Of a DNA stretch of 64,000 nt, positions 8,197 through 14,772 are shown piece by piece. Below the pieces are notes generated by a model, which searched no databases, was not told the origin of the DNA, and worked only from the letters and a program-made list of their open reading frames with translations. The position numbers were made by a program, and so were the translations under genes. Origin of the DNA: Candidatus Poseidoniaceae archaeon. GTDB lineage: Archaea > Thermoplasmatota > Poseidoniia > Poseidoniales > Poseidoniaceae. Positions within the stretch are counted from its first letter, which is position 1. Every line of letters starts with the position of its first letter. The stretch lies in assembly GCA_938075675.1 (NCBI GenBank), contig CALJHE010000002.1:62001-126000 (forward strand), in the 5' to 3' direction.

Positions 8197-9738
8197 TCAA
8201 TCTTCGGTATCGTTGTGCATATCTACGATTTCGTCATCCTCACTGGACTCGACTTTAGCAGTGTCGTTACGAGATGCATAAAGAGCGTCAAGATACGCTT
8301 CATCAATACCGCCAGTGACGTACTCACCGTTGAAACAACTGGTATCGAACCGTGAGGGGGGGTGTTCGCCGATGGATGTCGCCTCGATAAGATCTTCAAG
8401 TGATTGATAAAACAAGCGATCGCTTCCAATGATGCTGTTAATCTCGTCAATGGACTTTCCATCTGCGATGAACTCATTGATTGCAGGCATGTCAATCCCA
8501 TACACATTGGGATATCGAACTGGAGGTGCGGCGGAGGCAAAATAGACCTTAGAAGCACCGACATCCCGAGCCATCTCGATAATCTGCGCACTTGTTGTTC
8601 CTCGGACAATGGAGTCGTCAACCAAGAGAATGTTCTTTCCAGCAAACTCGTGTCCGATAGCGTTCAATTTTCTGCGAACTGACTTTTCTCGAAGCGCTTG
8701 CCCGGGCATGATAAATGTGCGACCAACATATCGATTCTTGACAAATCCTTCTCGATATGGCACATCAAGAGCTTTGGCCATCTGTAATGCAGCAATACGC
8801 CCAGAATCCGGAACTGGAATCACAGCATCGATATCATGATCCGGCCATTGCTCAAGAATGCGTTTTGCGAGGATATCACCTTGGTTAAGCCGAGCGTGAT
8901 AGACAGAAATTCCGTCAATAACTGAATCCGGACGTGCAAAATAGACGTGTTCGAAGATACAAGGTGATGCTTCGACTTTTTCTGCGCATTGCCGGTGGAA
9001 CAGGTGTCCCGAGTTGGAAATGAAAATTGCTTCACCGGGTTGGACATCCCGAACAATATCAAAACCGAGTGCAGTAATGGCAACCGATTCACTGGCCACA
9101 ATCCATTCAGAACGCCCATCTACTTCACGTGAGCCAAAAATCAACGGGCGTATTCCATATGGGTCTCGAAAAGCAAGAAGTCCGTAACCGGAGATAATGG
9201 AAACACAAGCATAACTTCCCTCAACACGCCGATGAACATTCTTTACTGCACCAAATACAGTTTCAACATCCAAATGTGGGGCTCCTTCGATTGAAAGGCT
9301 CGAACCATTCGAGTCTAATTCCACTGCTAACATATTGAGCAGCAGTTCTGAATCGCTGCTTGTGTTCATGTGTCGATGATGTTTATCGGTCAATTGAACC
9401 TGAAGTTCCTTCGCATTCGTGAGATTACCGTTGTGAGCAAGACCAAGACCGTAAGGTGAATTGACATAGAACGGTTGAGCCTCAGAACGAGAGGATGAAC
9501 CTGCTGTGGGATAGCGTACATGTCCGATTCCTACATGGCCTTGCAGTCTGCGCATGTGACGAGTGTAGAAAATATCGGAAACAAGGCCGTTGGATTTCCT
9601 TAAACGGAACTGGCCATTGAAGTCAGTCATAATTCCAGCAGCATCTTGTCCGCGATGCTGAAGAACGGTGAGACCGTCATATATCAGTTGGTTAACATGG
9701 AAATTTTCACGTCCAACTATTCCAATGATGCCACACAT
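8197..9738 (-). CDS. purF: Amidophosphoribosyltransferase
   Basis: Catalyses the first committed step of purine synthesis, PRPP plus glutamine to phosphoribosylamine. The protein (513 aa) starts MCGIIGIVG, so Cys2 becomes the N-terminal nucleophile of the class II glutamine amidotransferase domain after Met removal. The glutamine-site [19 protein letters not shown] and GLAHNGNL segments follow. The C-terminal half is the phosphoribosyltransferase domain with the PRPP loop [15 protein letters not shown]. No long propeptide precedes the Cys. ATG 9738 has a GAGG SD. The last 30 residues are acidic and poorly conserved. It lies 67 bp downstream of rpl37e on the same strand. Confidence 0.96.
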   Translation of the reverse strand: MCGIIGIVGRENFHVNQLIYDGLTVLQHRGQDAAGIMTDFNGQFRLRKSNGLVSDIFYTRHMRRLQGHVGIGHVRYPTAGSSSRSEAQPFYVNSPYGLGLAHNGNLTNAKELQVQLTDKHHRHMNTSSDSELLLNMLAVELDSNGSSLSIEGAPHLDVETVFGAVKNVHRRVEGSYACVSIISGYGLLAFRDPYGIRPLIFGSREVDGRSEWIVASESVAITALGFDIVRDVQPGEAIFISNSGHLFHRQCAEKVEASPCIFEHVYFARPDSVIDGISVYHARLNQGDILAKRILEQWPDHDIDAVIPVPDSGRIAALQMAKALDVPYREGFVKNRYVGRTFIMPGQALREKSVRRKLNAIGHEFAGKNILLVDDSIVRGTTSAQIIEMARDVGASKVYFASAAPPVRYPNVYGIDMPAINEFIADGKSIDEINSIIGSDRLFYQSLEDLIEATSIGEHPPSRFDTSCFNGEYVTGGIDEAYLDALYASRNDTAKVESSEDDEIVDMHNDTED

Positions 9739-9805
9739 TGTATTGCCTCAACCCTATCGAGTGCTTGACGCTTTGTAGCCATTCCGGCTCAAGCCATCTC
9801 CTGCT

Positions 9806-9985
9806 TCAAGCCTTAGGGCGGTGTGCCTTTTTCGACCAATTGAACTTGCGCATGCGAGCAGTCTCGCCATATCCGCACGAAGCGCAAACTGACTTTTGCT
9901 TGTGATATGCATTGCGTCCGCAGCGGCGGCAGCGAATGTGAGTTGTCTTCTGACGCTTACCCATGGATGGAGTACCTTTCGACAT
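9806..9985 (-). CDS. rpl37e: Large-subunit ribosomal protein L37e
   Basis: A 59-aa zinc-ribbon protein of the archaeal and eukaryotic 50S/60S subunit. It has the L37e hallmark [19 protein letters not shown] start, the CRRCG and CASCG pairs binding one zinc, and the basic C-terminus [17 protein letters not shown]. An in-frame extension to 10054 exists, but the family N-terminus fixes the start at ATG 9985, with a GGTGAT SD just upstream. Unlike L44e in this window, all four zinc cysteines are retained. It is followed by purF and preceded by two membrane-protein genes on the same strand. Confidence 0.95.
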   Translation of the reverse strand: MSKGTPSMGKRQKTTHIRCRRCGRNAYHKQKSVCASCGYGETARMRKFNWSKKAHRPKA

Positions 9986-10061
9986 AGAATCACCGTATAA
10001 TCGCCCCACCAACCTCCCCCTTATGAAATCGACGGCGGAGGAAACCCCCTTCAATACGCCA

Positions 10062-10538
10062 TCACTCTTCTTCGAATGTGAAATTTATTCGGCGCTTTTG
10101 AGATGTAATGGCGGAAAACATTGAGCCAAGAGAGACACATACTGCAAACGCAACAGCTCCAGCCGAAACCAGGGTGTGAACAATGTTGTAGATCGCTTGA
10201 GCCTGGGCAGAACCATTGTCTTCAAGCAACATTGGACCTTGATTGATGAAGAAGAAAGTAGCTGCCACACCCAGCAGCGAAGCACAAAACATTCCCACCA
10301 ATGGCGCCAAAGGCCGGTTTCGGGATTCGCCGTAGAAAAAGAGATTCCCGAGAAGAAGCAATGAAAGCAAAGTGTACGATGTGAGTGTGGCGTTTGCGAA
10401 CCGAGTAAAAGCCTCGTCACCATCAAAACCTTCTATTCCAGATGAAAGGGTGATCTCTATGGCGAGTATGAGAAGAAGCGGCAGGACGAATGCCAAAGCC
10501 ATCATTCGCCATGTGACTGCAAGCCGTGAACCACTCAT
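10062..10538 (-). CDS. Four-pass membrane protein, function unknown
   Basis: 158 aa with four predicted hydrophobic helices (about 10-28, 48-68, 80-99 and 118-142). Acidic, Asn-rich loops follow helix 1 and helix 3, and the C-terminal tail is basic then acidic. I do not recognise the family. The start codon overlaps the stop of the preceding membrane-protein gene by four bases (ATGA), so the two are translationally coupled and probably act together in the membrane. Rpl37e follows on the same strand. No metal-binding His or Cys cluster is seen. Confidence 0.6.
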   Translation of the reverse strand: MSGSRLAVTWRMMALAFVLPLLLILAIEITLSSGIEGFDGDEAFTRFANATLTSYTLLSLLLLGNLFFYGESRNRPLAPLVGMFCASLLGVAATFFFINQGPMLLEDNGSAQAQAIYNIVHTLVSAGAVAFAVCVSLGSMFSAITSQKRRINFTFEEE

Positions 10539-11356
10539 TCAACACCACCTCCAATGTGAGATGCGATGACGTTTGCGACCTGTTCTAATTCGGCAGTTTG
10601 TGGTGCTTCAATTGTCACAGGTGAAGGAAGTGTTTTTTCGTACACAAAAATGACCAATGCAAAAACCATGACCGATAGTAGACCACCTACCGCTATGCCT
10701 GCCAAATCTGCCACAGATAACCACAAATGCTCCCTAAAATCATCAGTCGTGATGAGTGGGCCATCGACATTCAAGCCCAAGAAAATCATGAGAAAACCTA
10801 AACCTGAAAGCATAAACATGTAGTTTGATTCAGTTTTTCTGTTGTCTCCAATGGAGAGTGAAGCGATAGCTGCGCATGATGACAAGCATGATGTGAGAAG
10901 AAGGAAGGTCGGCCAAAATACAAACCAATAATCATTGACTTGCCCACTGGCGATTTGCGGAGTGAGAATCCACCAGTGCATACCTGCGAACCACGCAAAA
11001 CCAACAAACGAGAGAAACATGCCAAGCTTTCTGTCGCTTCGAGGCAAACGGCCAACAGGAACATGGCCGGAAAATGAAATCAGGTAAATACCGAGCAAAA
11101 TTAACACAGCCGGACCAATAATGGCTCCAAGCAAATGCCCTGCGGCGGTGGAAGGGGACGAGGGTACTGTCCACGGACTTGTGCATACCATCACGATGCC
11201 GACAAAAGCAACAAATCGTCCGAAAGTCTTACGTTGGTTGTTGGAGGAAGAAAGGAAAATCCACACTCCAAAAGGCACCACAGCGACGGGAAGCCAAAAC
11301 AACAGAAGGGCCTGAAGCATCTCGTCCATGATGCCTCTCAATGTATGAATGTTCAT
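10535..11356 (-). CDS. Multi-pass membrane protein, function unknown
   Basis: 273 aa with about seven hydrophobic helices spread from residue 12 to 250 and a short cytoplasmic-looking C-terminal tail (TIEAPQTAELEQVANVIAS). Tryptophans cluster in the middle (GMHWWILTP and NDYWFVFWPTF). I cannot assign a family. ATG 11356 has a strong AAGGAGGGG SD seven bases upstream. The gene is divergent from rpl44e across a 105-bp shared promoter region and is coupled to the four-pass protein downstream. Confidence 0.6.
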   Translation of the reverse strand: MNIHTLRGIMDEMLQALLLFWLPVAVVPFGVWIFLSSSNNQRKTFGRFVAFVGIVMVCTSPWTVPSSPSTAAGHLLGAIIGPAVLILLGIYLISFSGHVPVGRLPRSDRKLGMFLSFVGFAWFAGMHWWILTPQIASGQVNDYWFVFWPTFLLLTSCLSSCAAIASLSIGDNRKTESNYMFMLSGLGFLMIFLGLNVDGPLITTDDFREHLWLSVADLAGIAVGGLLSVMVFALVIFVYEKTLPSPVTIEAPQTAELEQVANVIASHIGGGVE

Positions 11357-11419
11357 TATCTATCCCCTCCTTTTCACCTCAGTCGCCCGATTTCTACTTA
11401 CCAGTGAATGCGGCACTCC

Positions 11420-11425
11420 TAAATA
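11420..11425 (+). promoter_or_regulatory. Candidate TATA box for the rpl44e operon
   Basis: The sequence CTAAATACC lies about 37 bases before the rpl44e ATG. Archaeal transcription usually starts some 25 bases after the box, which would leave a leader of roughly 15 bases carrying the AAGGTG SD. No better AT-rich element is present in the 105-bp divergent region. Inferred from position and composition only. Confidence 0.4.
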
Positions 11426-11461
11426 CCCGACTCTTGTGGCCCGAATGCTCAAGGTGCTCAT

Positions 11462-11746
11462 ATGGTGAAAATGCCACGACAAGTCAAGCGATACAGCCCC
11501 TCGGCTGGCAAGCATACCATGCACACCATCGAGCGTGTCAAGAAGAAGCGAGCTTCTGAACTCCGATGGGGTCAGCGCCGTTTCCGCCGCGTTATGGCTG
11601 GTTACCGTGGTTTCCCGCGTCCAAAACCTGACGGCCGTGAAAAGCCAACAAAGCGAGTTAACATTCTCTACCGTTGCACAGAAACTGGTAAGGCTCACTA
11701 TGCGCCGTGCCAGCGTGCTAAGAAATTCGAACTAATTGACAAGTGA
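11462..11746 (+). CDS. rpl44e: Large-subunit ribosomal protein L44e (zinc cysteines mostly lost)
   Basis: A 94-aa ribosomal protein recognised by GKHTMHTIERVKKKRASELR, WGQRRFRRVMAGYRGFPRP, the GREKPTKRVN segment and the C-terminal KFELID. In typical archaeal L44e the N-terminal YCPYC and the C-terminal CTxCG pairs bind zinc. Here they read YSPSA and CTETG, so three of the four ligands are gone. Such C-minus forms of ribosomal Zn ribbons are known as a recurrent evolutionary event. ATG 11462 follows an AAGGTG SD by six bases. It is the first gene of the conserved archaeal operon with S27e, aIF2-alpha, Nop10 and PAC2. Confidence 0.93.
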   Translation: MVKMPRQVKRYSPSAGKHTMHTIERVKKKRASELRWGQRRFRRVMAGYRGFPRPKPDGREKPTKRVNILYRCTETGKAHYAPCQRAKKFELIDK

Positions 11747-11756
11747 GTTGAACGAT

Positions 11757-11927
11757 ATGGCACAAAATTTCCTTAAAGTATCCTGCAAAGATTGCGGTAA
11801 CGAAACCACAATCTATTCTCGTGCAACCTCTGTGATTTCATGTGGAGTTTGTGGAGCAACTCTGACCAGCCCCTCTGGTGGAAAAGCTGACTTGATTGGC
11901 TGCACTGTTGTTGAAGCACTTGAATGA
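11757..11927 (+). CDS. rps27e: Small-subunit ribosomal protein S27e
   Basis: A 56-aa zinc-ribbon protein of the 30S subunit. It starts MAQNFLKVSCKDCGNET and carries a CKDCG pair and a CGVCG pair separated by about 14 residues, followed by the invariant-looking LTSPSGGKA turn. All four zinc cysteines are present. The frame begins upstream at 11736, but the family N-terminus fixes ATG 11757, ten bases after the rpl44e stop. Second gene of the translation operon; its stop lies next to the hairpin that covers the aIF2-alpha SD. Confidence 0.95.
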   Translation: MAQNFLKVSCKDCGNETTIYSRATSVISCGVCGATLTSPSGGKADLIGCTVVEALE

Positions 11928-11942
11928 GGAGGCTGAGCCTCC
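11926..11942 (+). promoter_or_regulatory. Inverted repeat covering the aIF2-alpha ribosome-binding site
   Basis: Between the rps27e stop and the aIF2-alpha ATG lies GGAGGC-TGA-GCCTCC (11928-11942), a perfect six-base-pair stem with a three-base loop. It abuts the start codon. The 5' arm is the GGAGG SD itself, so the folded form would hide the SD. This is seen directly; a regulatory effect on aIF2-alpha translation is inference. Confidence 0.55.
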
Positions 11943-12728
11943 ATGTCCGATATCACAAATACGCCAAATGAAGGCGAACTTGTTGTCGTAACAGTGACAA
12001 CCGTAAAACAGAACGGTTGTTATGTCAAACTTGATGAGTTTGAAGGTGTTGAAGGATTCATCTTCATTGGCGAAATTGCGAGCGGTTGGGTCAAAAACAT
12101 TCGAGTCTTTGTTCGTGAAGGCCAACGCCTTATTTGCAAAGTAATGAGAACCCGTAAAGACGGATCATCTCTCGAACTCTCACTCAAATCGGTCTCAGAA
12201 GAACGTCGCCGTGAGCGACTCCAAGAATGGAAGAACGAGCAAAGAGCTCACCAACTTCTCAAAGTACTTGGCGAGAAAGTCGGTTGGGATGAAGAAGAAA
12301 TCAAGTCGTCGGGTGAAGAACTCGCCGATGCTTTTGGCGGCCTGTATACCGCCTTCGAAGAAGCCGCAATGAATGAAGGCGCTCTCACCGATGCTGGATT
12401 TGAAGGCGATTGGTTGAAAGAATTCATTGAAATGGCCATTGAGAACATCATCCCTGCCTTCGTTGAAATTCGAGGCATCCTCACGCTAAGCATTAACGAC
12501 ATCAATGGTGTTGAAGTCATCCAAAATGCCCTTCTTGCGGCAGAGTCGCTTTCGTCAACAGAAGAGGAAATCGAGGTTTCGTGCCATTACAACGGCGCAC
12601 CTGAATACAGAATCGAACTTAAGGCCCCTGACTTCAAAACAGCCGAAAGTATCTGGGAAAATGCTACGAAAGCAACACTTGATCATGTCATCGCAGCGGG
12701 CGGAGAAGCCACTGCTTTGCGTGAATGA
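11943..12728 (+). CDS. eif2a: Translation initiation factor aIF2, alpha subunit
   Basis: Part of the aIF2 alpha-beta-gamma heterotrimer that brings initiator Met-tRNA to the small subunit. 261 aa, the usual length. Residues 10-85 form the S1-type OB fold (GELVVVTVTTVKQNGCYVKL, then the FIFIGEIASGWVKNIR loop). A helical middle domain (about 90-175) and a C-terminal alpha/beta domain (about 180-261) that binds aIF2-gamma follow. The classic site Ser51 region is GEIASGWVKNI, where the position of the eukaryotic phosphorylated serine falls in a similar loop. Third gene of the rpl44e operon. Confidence 0.94.
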   Translation: MSDITNTPNEGELVVVTVTTVKQNGCYVKLDEFEGVEGFIFIGEIASGWVKNIRVFVREGQRLICKVMRTRKDGSSLELSLKSVSEERRRERLQEWKNEQRAHQLLKVLGEKVGWDEEEIKSSGEELADAFGGLYTAFEEAAMNEGALTDAGFEGDWLKEFIEMAIENIIPAFVEIRGILTLSINDINGVEVIQNALLAAESLSSTEEEIEVSCHYNGAPEYRIELKAPDFKTAESIWENATKATLDHVIAAGGEATALRE

Positions 12729-12767
12729 AGCGCTTGAGTCATAAACAATGTCGATGCAGGTGATACC

Positions 12768-13010
12768 ATGGCACGACAACTGTTGCAACAATGTCTCGAA
12801 TGTGAAGCATGGACTTTAGCAACCACATGCCCTTCTTGTGGCTCGAAGGCACAAGCTGCAGCACCCCTGAAATGGTCACCAGAAGATCACAGAGCATCGA
12901 TTCGTAGAAAAATGTACAAAGTTGAATCACCTGAATGGGCTGCAAGTCTAGCAACTCTACCGTCACTCGACCAAATGAAAGAATCTCAACTTGCTATTGA
13001 AGAAGAGTAA
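12768..13010 (+). CDS. nop10: H/ACA RNP protein Nop10
   Basis: An 80-aa component of the H/ACA guide RNP, where it links Cbf5 and L7Ae in pseudouridylation of rRNA. The N-terminal zinc ribbon has CLEC and CPSCG pairs, followed by the family motif LKWSPEDHRASIRRKMY (compare PPRFSPEDxYxxYR). The C-terminal tail of about 20 residues is longer than in many archaeal Nop10 proteins. ATG 12768 has an AGGTGAT SD. It is the fourth gene of the translation operon, in the standard archaeal aIF2-alpha, Nop10, PAC2 order. Confidence 0.93.
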   Translation: MARQLLQQCLECEAWTLATTCPSCGSKAQAAAPLKWSPEDHRASIRRKMYKVESPEWAASLATLPSLDQMKESQLAIEEE

Positions 13011-13854
13011 TGCAGTTTTAGAAACCCCTCGCAATTGGCCTTTTTTCCAGGTTTCCGATGTCAAACATTATAGCGCGGCGGAAGACGATACGCAGTATAT
13101 GGGATTAAATATCGAATGGCGGAGTTCCAACAACCACATAGGTGAACACGAGATTCTCCTTTTCGCGCTCCCTGGTGTCGGCAACGTCGGTAAGGTAGCA
13201 ATTGAGGGCATCAACTCGTGTCATATTCAGCAGGAAATTGCTCGCCTCCACCACACCTCACTCCCTCCGTTGGCAACGCTTGATGAAGACGGACTACTTA
13301 CGCCACCACACCTGACATTATCCTCTATAGAGTCTGTTACAGGAAAGCGTGTATTAACCCTCACTGGTACATCGCAACCCTTGGAGCCAGAGCACCAAGG
13401 TTCGATGGCCCACGAAGTTCTTGAGTGGCTCGAATCTCAAGGAGTAACAGCCTTGTATGTTCTTGCAGGGCTCATGGATTCTCCAACACGAAAGGAAACC
13501 TTTGTCGTTGCTTCGAATGCATCTCATCGAATAGACTTAGAGTCTCTGGGAGTTGATGTACGAAGAGATGAACCCAAGTCTGGGGCAATCGGCCTTGCAG
13601 CATTGATTGCATCAATTGGCCCATTGTACAACATTCATTCAGCGTGTGCCATCGCAACAACGGTCGGTTCGAGCGGAGACGCTTTTGCATCTCAAAGGCT
13701 TCTTGAATCACTGGATCGATGGTTTGACCTCGGCATTGCTTTGCCGAGTGATGTACAATCGAGGCTCACGGACAAGTTGGCAGCACTTGCACCCGGAAAT
13801 GCATCCGACATGGTCAGCGACTTGACTGAGTCGCCGGATGCTTTCTACATGTGA
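12991..13854 (+). CDS. PAC2-family protein (proteasome assembly chaperone-like)
   Basis: 287 aa of the PAC2 family, whose archaeal members are thought to be proteasome assembly chaperones. The family pattern is seen in LLFALPGVGNVGKVAIEGI, the ARLHHTSLPPLATLDEDGLL segment and a later glycine-rich ATTVGSSGDAFAS loop. It sits in the usual place after Nop10. The frame opens at TTG 12991 (or TTG 12997), inside the end of nop10; the next ATG is at 13099, which would leave only a short N-terminus before the first core strand. The start is therefore uncertain. No chaperone partner motif can be read directly. Confidence 0.82.
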   Translation: MLLKKSNAVLETPRNWPFFQVSDVKHYSAAEDDTQYMGLNIEWRSSNNHIGEHEILLFALPGVGNVGKVAIEGINSCHIQQEIARLHHTSLPPLATLDEDGLLTPPHLTLSSIESVTGKRVLTLTGTSQPLEPEHQGSMAHEVLEWLESQGVTALYVLAGLMDSPTRKETFVVASNASHRIDLESLGVDVRRDEPKSGAIGLAALIASIGPLYNIHSACAIATTVGSSGDAFASQRLLESLDRWFDLGIALPSDVQSRLTDKLAALAPGNASDMVSDLTESPDAFYM

Positions 13855-13857
13855 AGG

Positions 13858-14379
13858 TCAATTTCGAACATGTATTCTGTTCGCTCTATTGACTAAATCA
13901 GGAATGAGGGCGATGTCGATAAGCCACAGTAGCCCACATCCACCGAACGTTAGGAAGTAGAACACACCCATTCCGATTTGATTGAGGTAAAACCTGTGAC
14001 CTCCCAATGGGCCGAGGAAAAACCACAACAGGTAGGTAACAAGAACATCCTTCTGTGAAGGGTTTTGGAGATATCGTGAACCATGTTGTTGGTAAAAGTT
14101 AGTGAATTGATTTTGAGAAACTGCCTGAGGCTGTTGTTGGTACTGTTGTTGGTTGTACTGCTGTTGCTGATTGCGAGGAGGCTGACTCGGATTTACAGCA
14201 CGAGGAGGAACTGGTGGCCGCTGAGGAACGGGCGGTGGATTAGGAACGGGCGGCCGCTGAGGAACTGCTGGTGGTGGTTGAGAAATATGATAGTGATTAT
14301 GAATCACATCACCGGTATGCAAATCCCCAGAGACTACACTGTCCTTGACATTTGGGCCAGACCCGGGTGTAGGCTTCAT
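13858..14379 (-). CDS. TM2-domain membrane protein with Pro/Gln-rich linker
   Basis: 173 aa in three parts. The N-terminus has a KDSVVSGDLHTGDVIHNHYH segment (about 12-32), which resembles leader motifs found in other marine archaeal membrane proteins. Next is a Pro-rich repeat (PPPVPQRPPVP twice) and a Gln/Asn-rich linker. Last is a TM2 domain (about 110-173): two helices with the LLWFFLGPLGGHRFYL turn and a DIALIPDLVNRAN tail. An in-frame extension reaches 14490 but runs through tRNA-Ser, so ATG 14379 is the start. Function unknown. Confidence 0.8.
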   Translation of the reverse strand: MKPTPGSGPNVKDSVVSGDLHTGDVIHNHYHISQPPPAVPQRPPVPNPPPVPQRPPVPPRAVNPSQPPRNQQQQYNQQQYQQQPQAVSQNQFTNFYQQHGSRYLQNPSQKDVLVTYLLWFFLGPLGGHRFYLNQIGMGVFYFLTFGGCGLLWLIDIALIPDLVNRANRIHVRN

Positions 14380-14409
14380 GTCAATCGGTTGGTGATAAAA
14401 CCAATCGAT

Positions 14410-14415
14410 AAAAAA
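14410..14415 (-). terminator. T6 run downstream of tRNA-Ser
   Basis: On the minus strand the tRNA 3' end is followed about 20 bases later by TTTTTT. Archaeal transcription often ends in such runs. The same AT-rich stretch (TTTTTTATC) could instead, or also, be the TATA box of the TM2 gene whose ATG lies 31 bases further on. The two readings cannot be told apart by eye. Confidence 0.35.
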
Positions 14416-14434
14416 GCCTTGGACTAAAGTTAGG

Positions 14435-14517
14435 CGCCGAGAGAGAGATTTGAACTCCCGTGTCACAGGGACAGTGGATTTCGAATCCACCGCAATACCG
14501 GGCTATGCGATCTCGGC
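14435..14517 (-). tRNA. tRNA-Ser (anticodon CGA)
   Basis: An 83-base class II tRNA. The acceptor stem is GCCGAGA paired with TCTCGGC and the D-stem is GCA/TGC with the GG of the D-loop. The anticodon stem is GTGGA/TCCAC around the seven-base loop TTCGAAA, giving anticodon CGA (reads UCG serine). The long variable arm has stem TGTC/GACA, and the T-stem is GGGAG/CTCTC with loop TTCAAAT. The discriminator base is G, as in archaeal tRNA-Ser. CCA is not encoded (the sequence continues CCTAAC) and there is no intron. Confidence 0.93.
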
Positions 14518-14571
14518 CGTGATGCTCGCTCTAGCGCCACCGTCATAAGCATGATGTTACCTCATGGTCTC

Positions 14572-14772
14572 ATGGAGATTCACCTGCACGGTCGAGACCA
14601 TGACATCAAACTGGTCGTTGAATCTCCGGAGACCGTTCGCCAAGTGTTGGTTCAAGCAGGAATACTACCTTCGACGGTCCTCGTGAGTTTTGAAAACACG
14701 ATTTTGCCACACGCCACCGTTCTCTCTCAGTCCGTGAAACTCCTGGTTACGACGGTTTCTTCAGGTGGCTAA
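14572..14772 (+). CDS. Ubiquitin-like small modifier / sulfur carrier (SAMP/ThiS/MoaD type)
   Basis: A 66-aa beta-grasp protein starting MEIHLHGRDHDIKLVV and ending in SSGG. The diglycine tail is the mark of ThiS/MoaD/Urm1-like carriers and archaeal SAMPs, activated by an E1-like enzyme for sulfur transfer or protein tagging. The middle DTVRQ-type helix (ETVRQVLVQAGI) and the VSFENTILPHATVL turn fit the fold. ATG 14551 is also in frame, but 14572 gives the family N-terminus. Orientation opposes tRNA-Ser; the stop overlaps the convergent nuclease gene by four bases. Which pathway it serves (tRNA thiolation, Moco or tagging) cannot be decided. Confidence 0.78.
   Translation: MEIHLHGRDHDIKLVVESPETVRQVLVQAGILPSTVLVSFENTILPHATVLSQSVKLLVTTVSSGG

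Noticed and set aside
14380-14490. N-terminal extension of the TM2 protein
   Set aside because: It overlaps most of the tRNA-Ser gene, so the ATG at 14379 is the real start.
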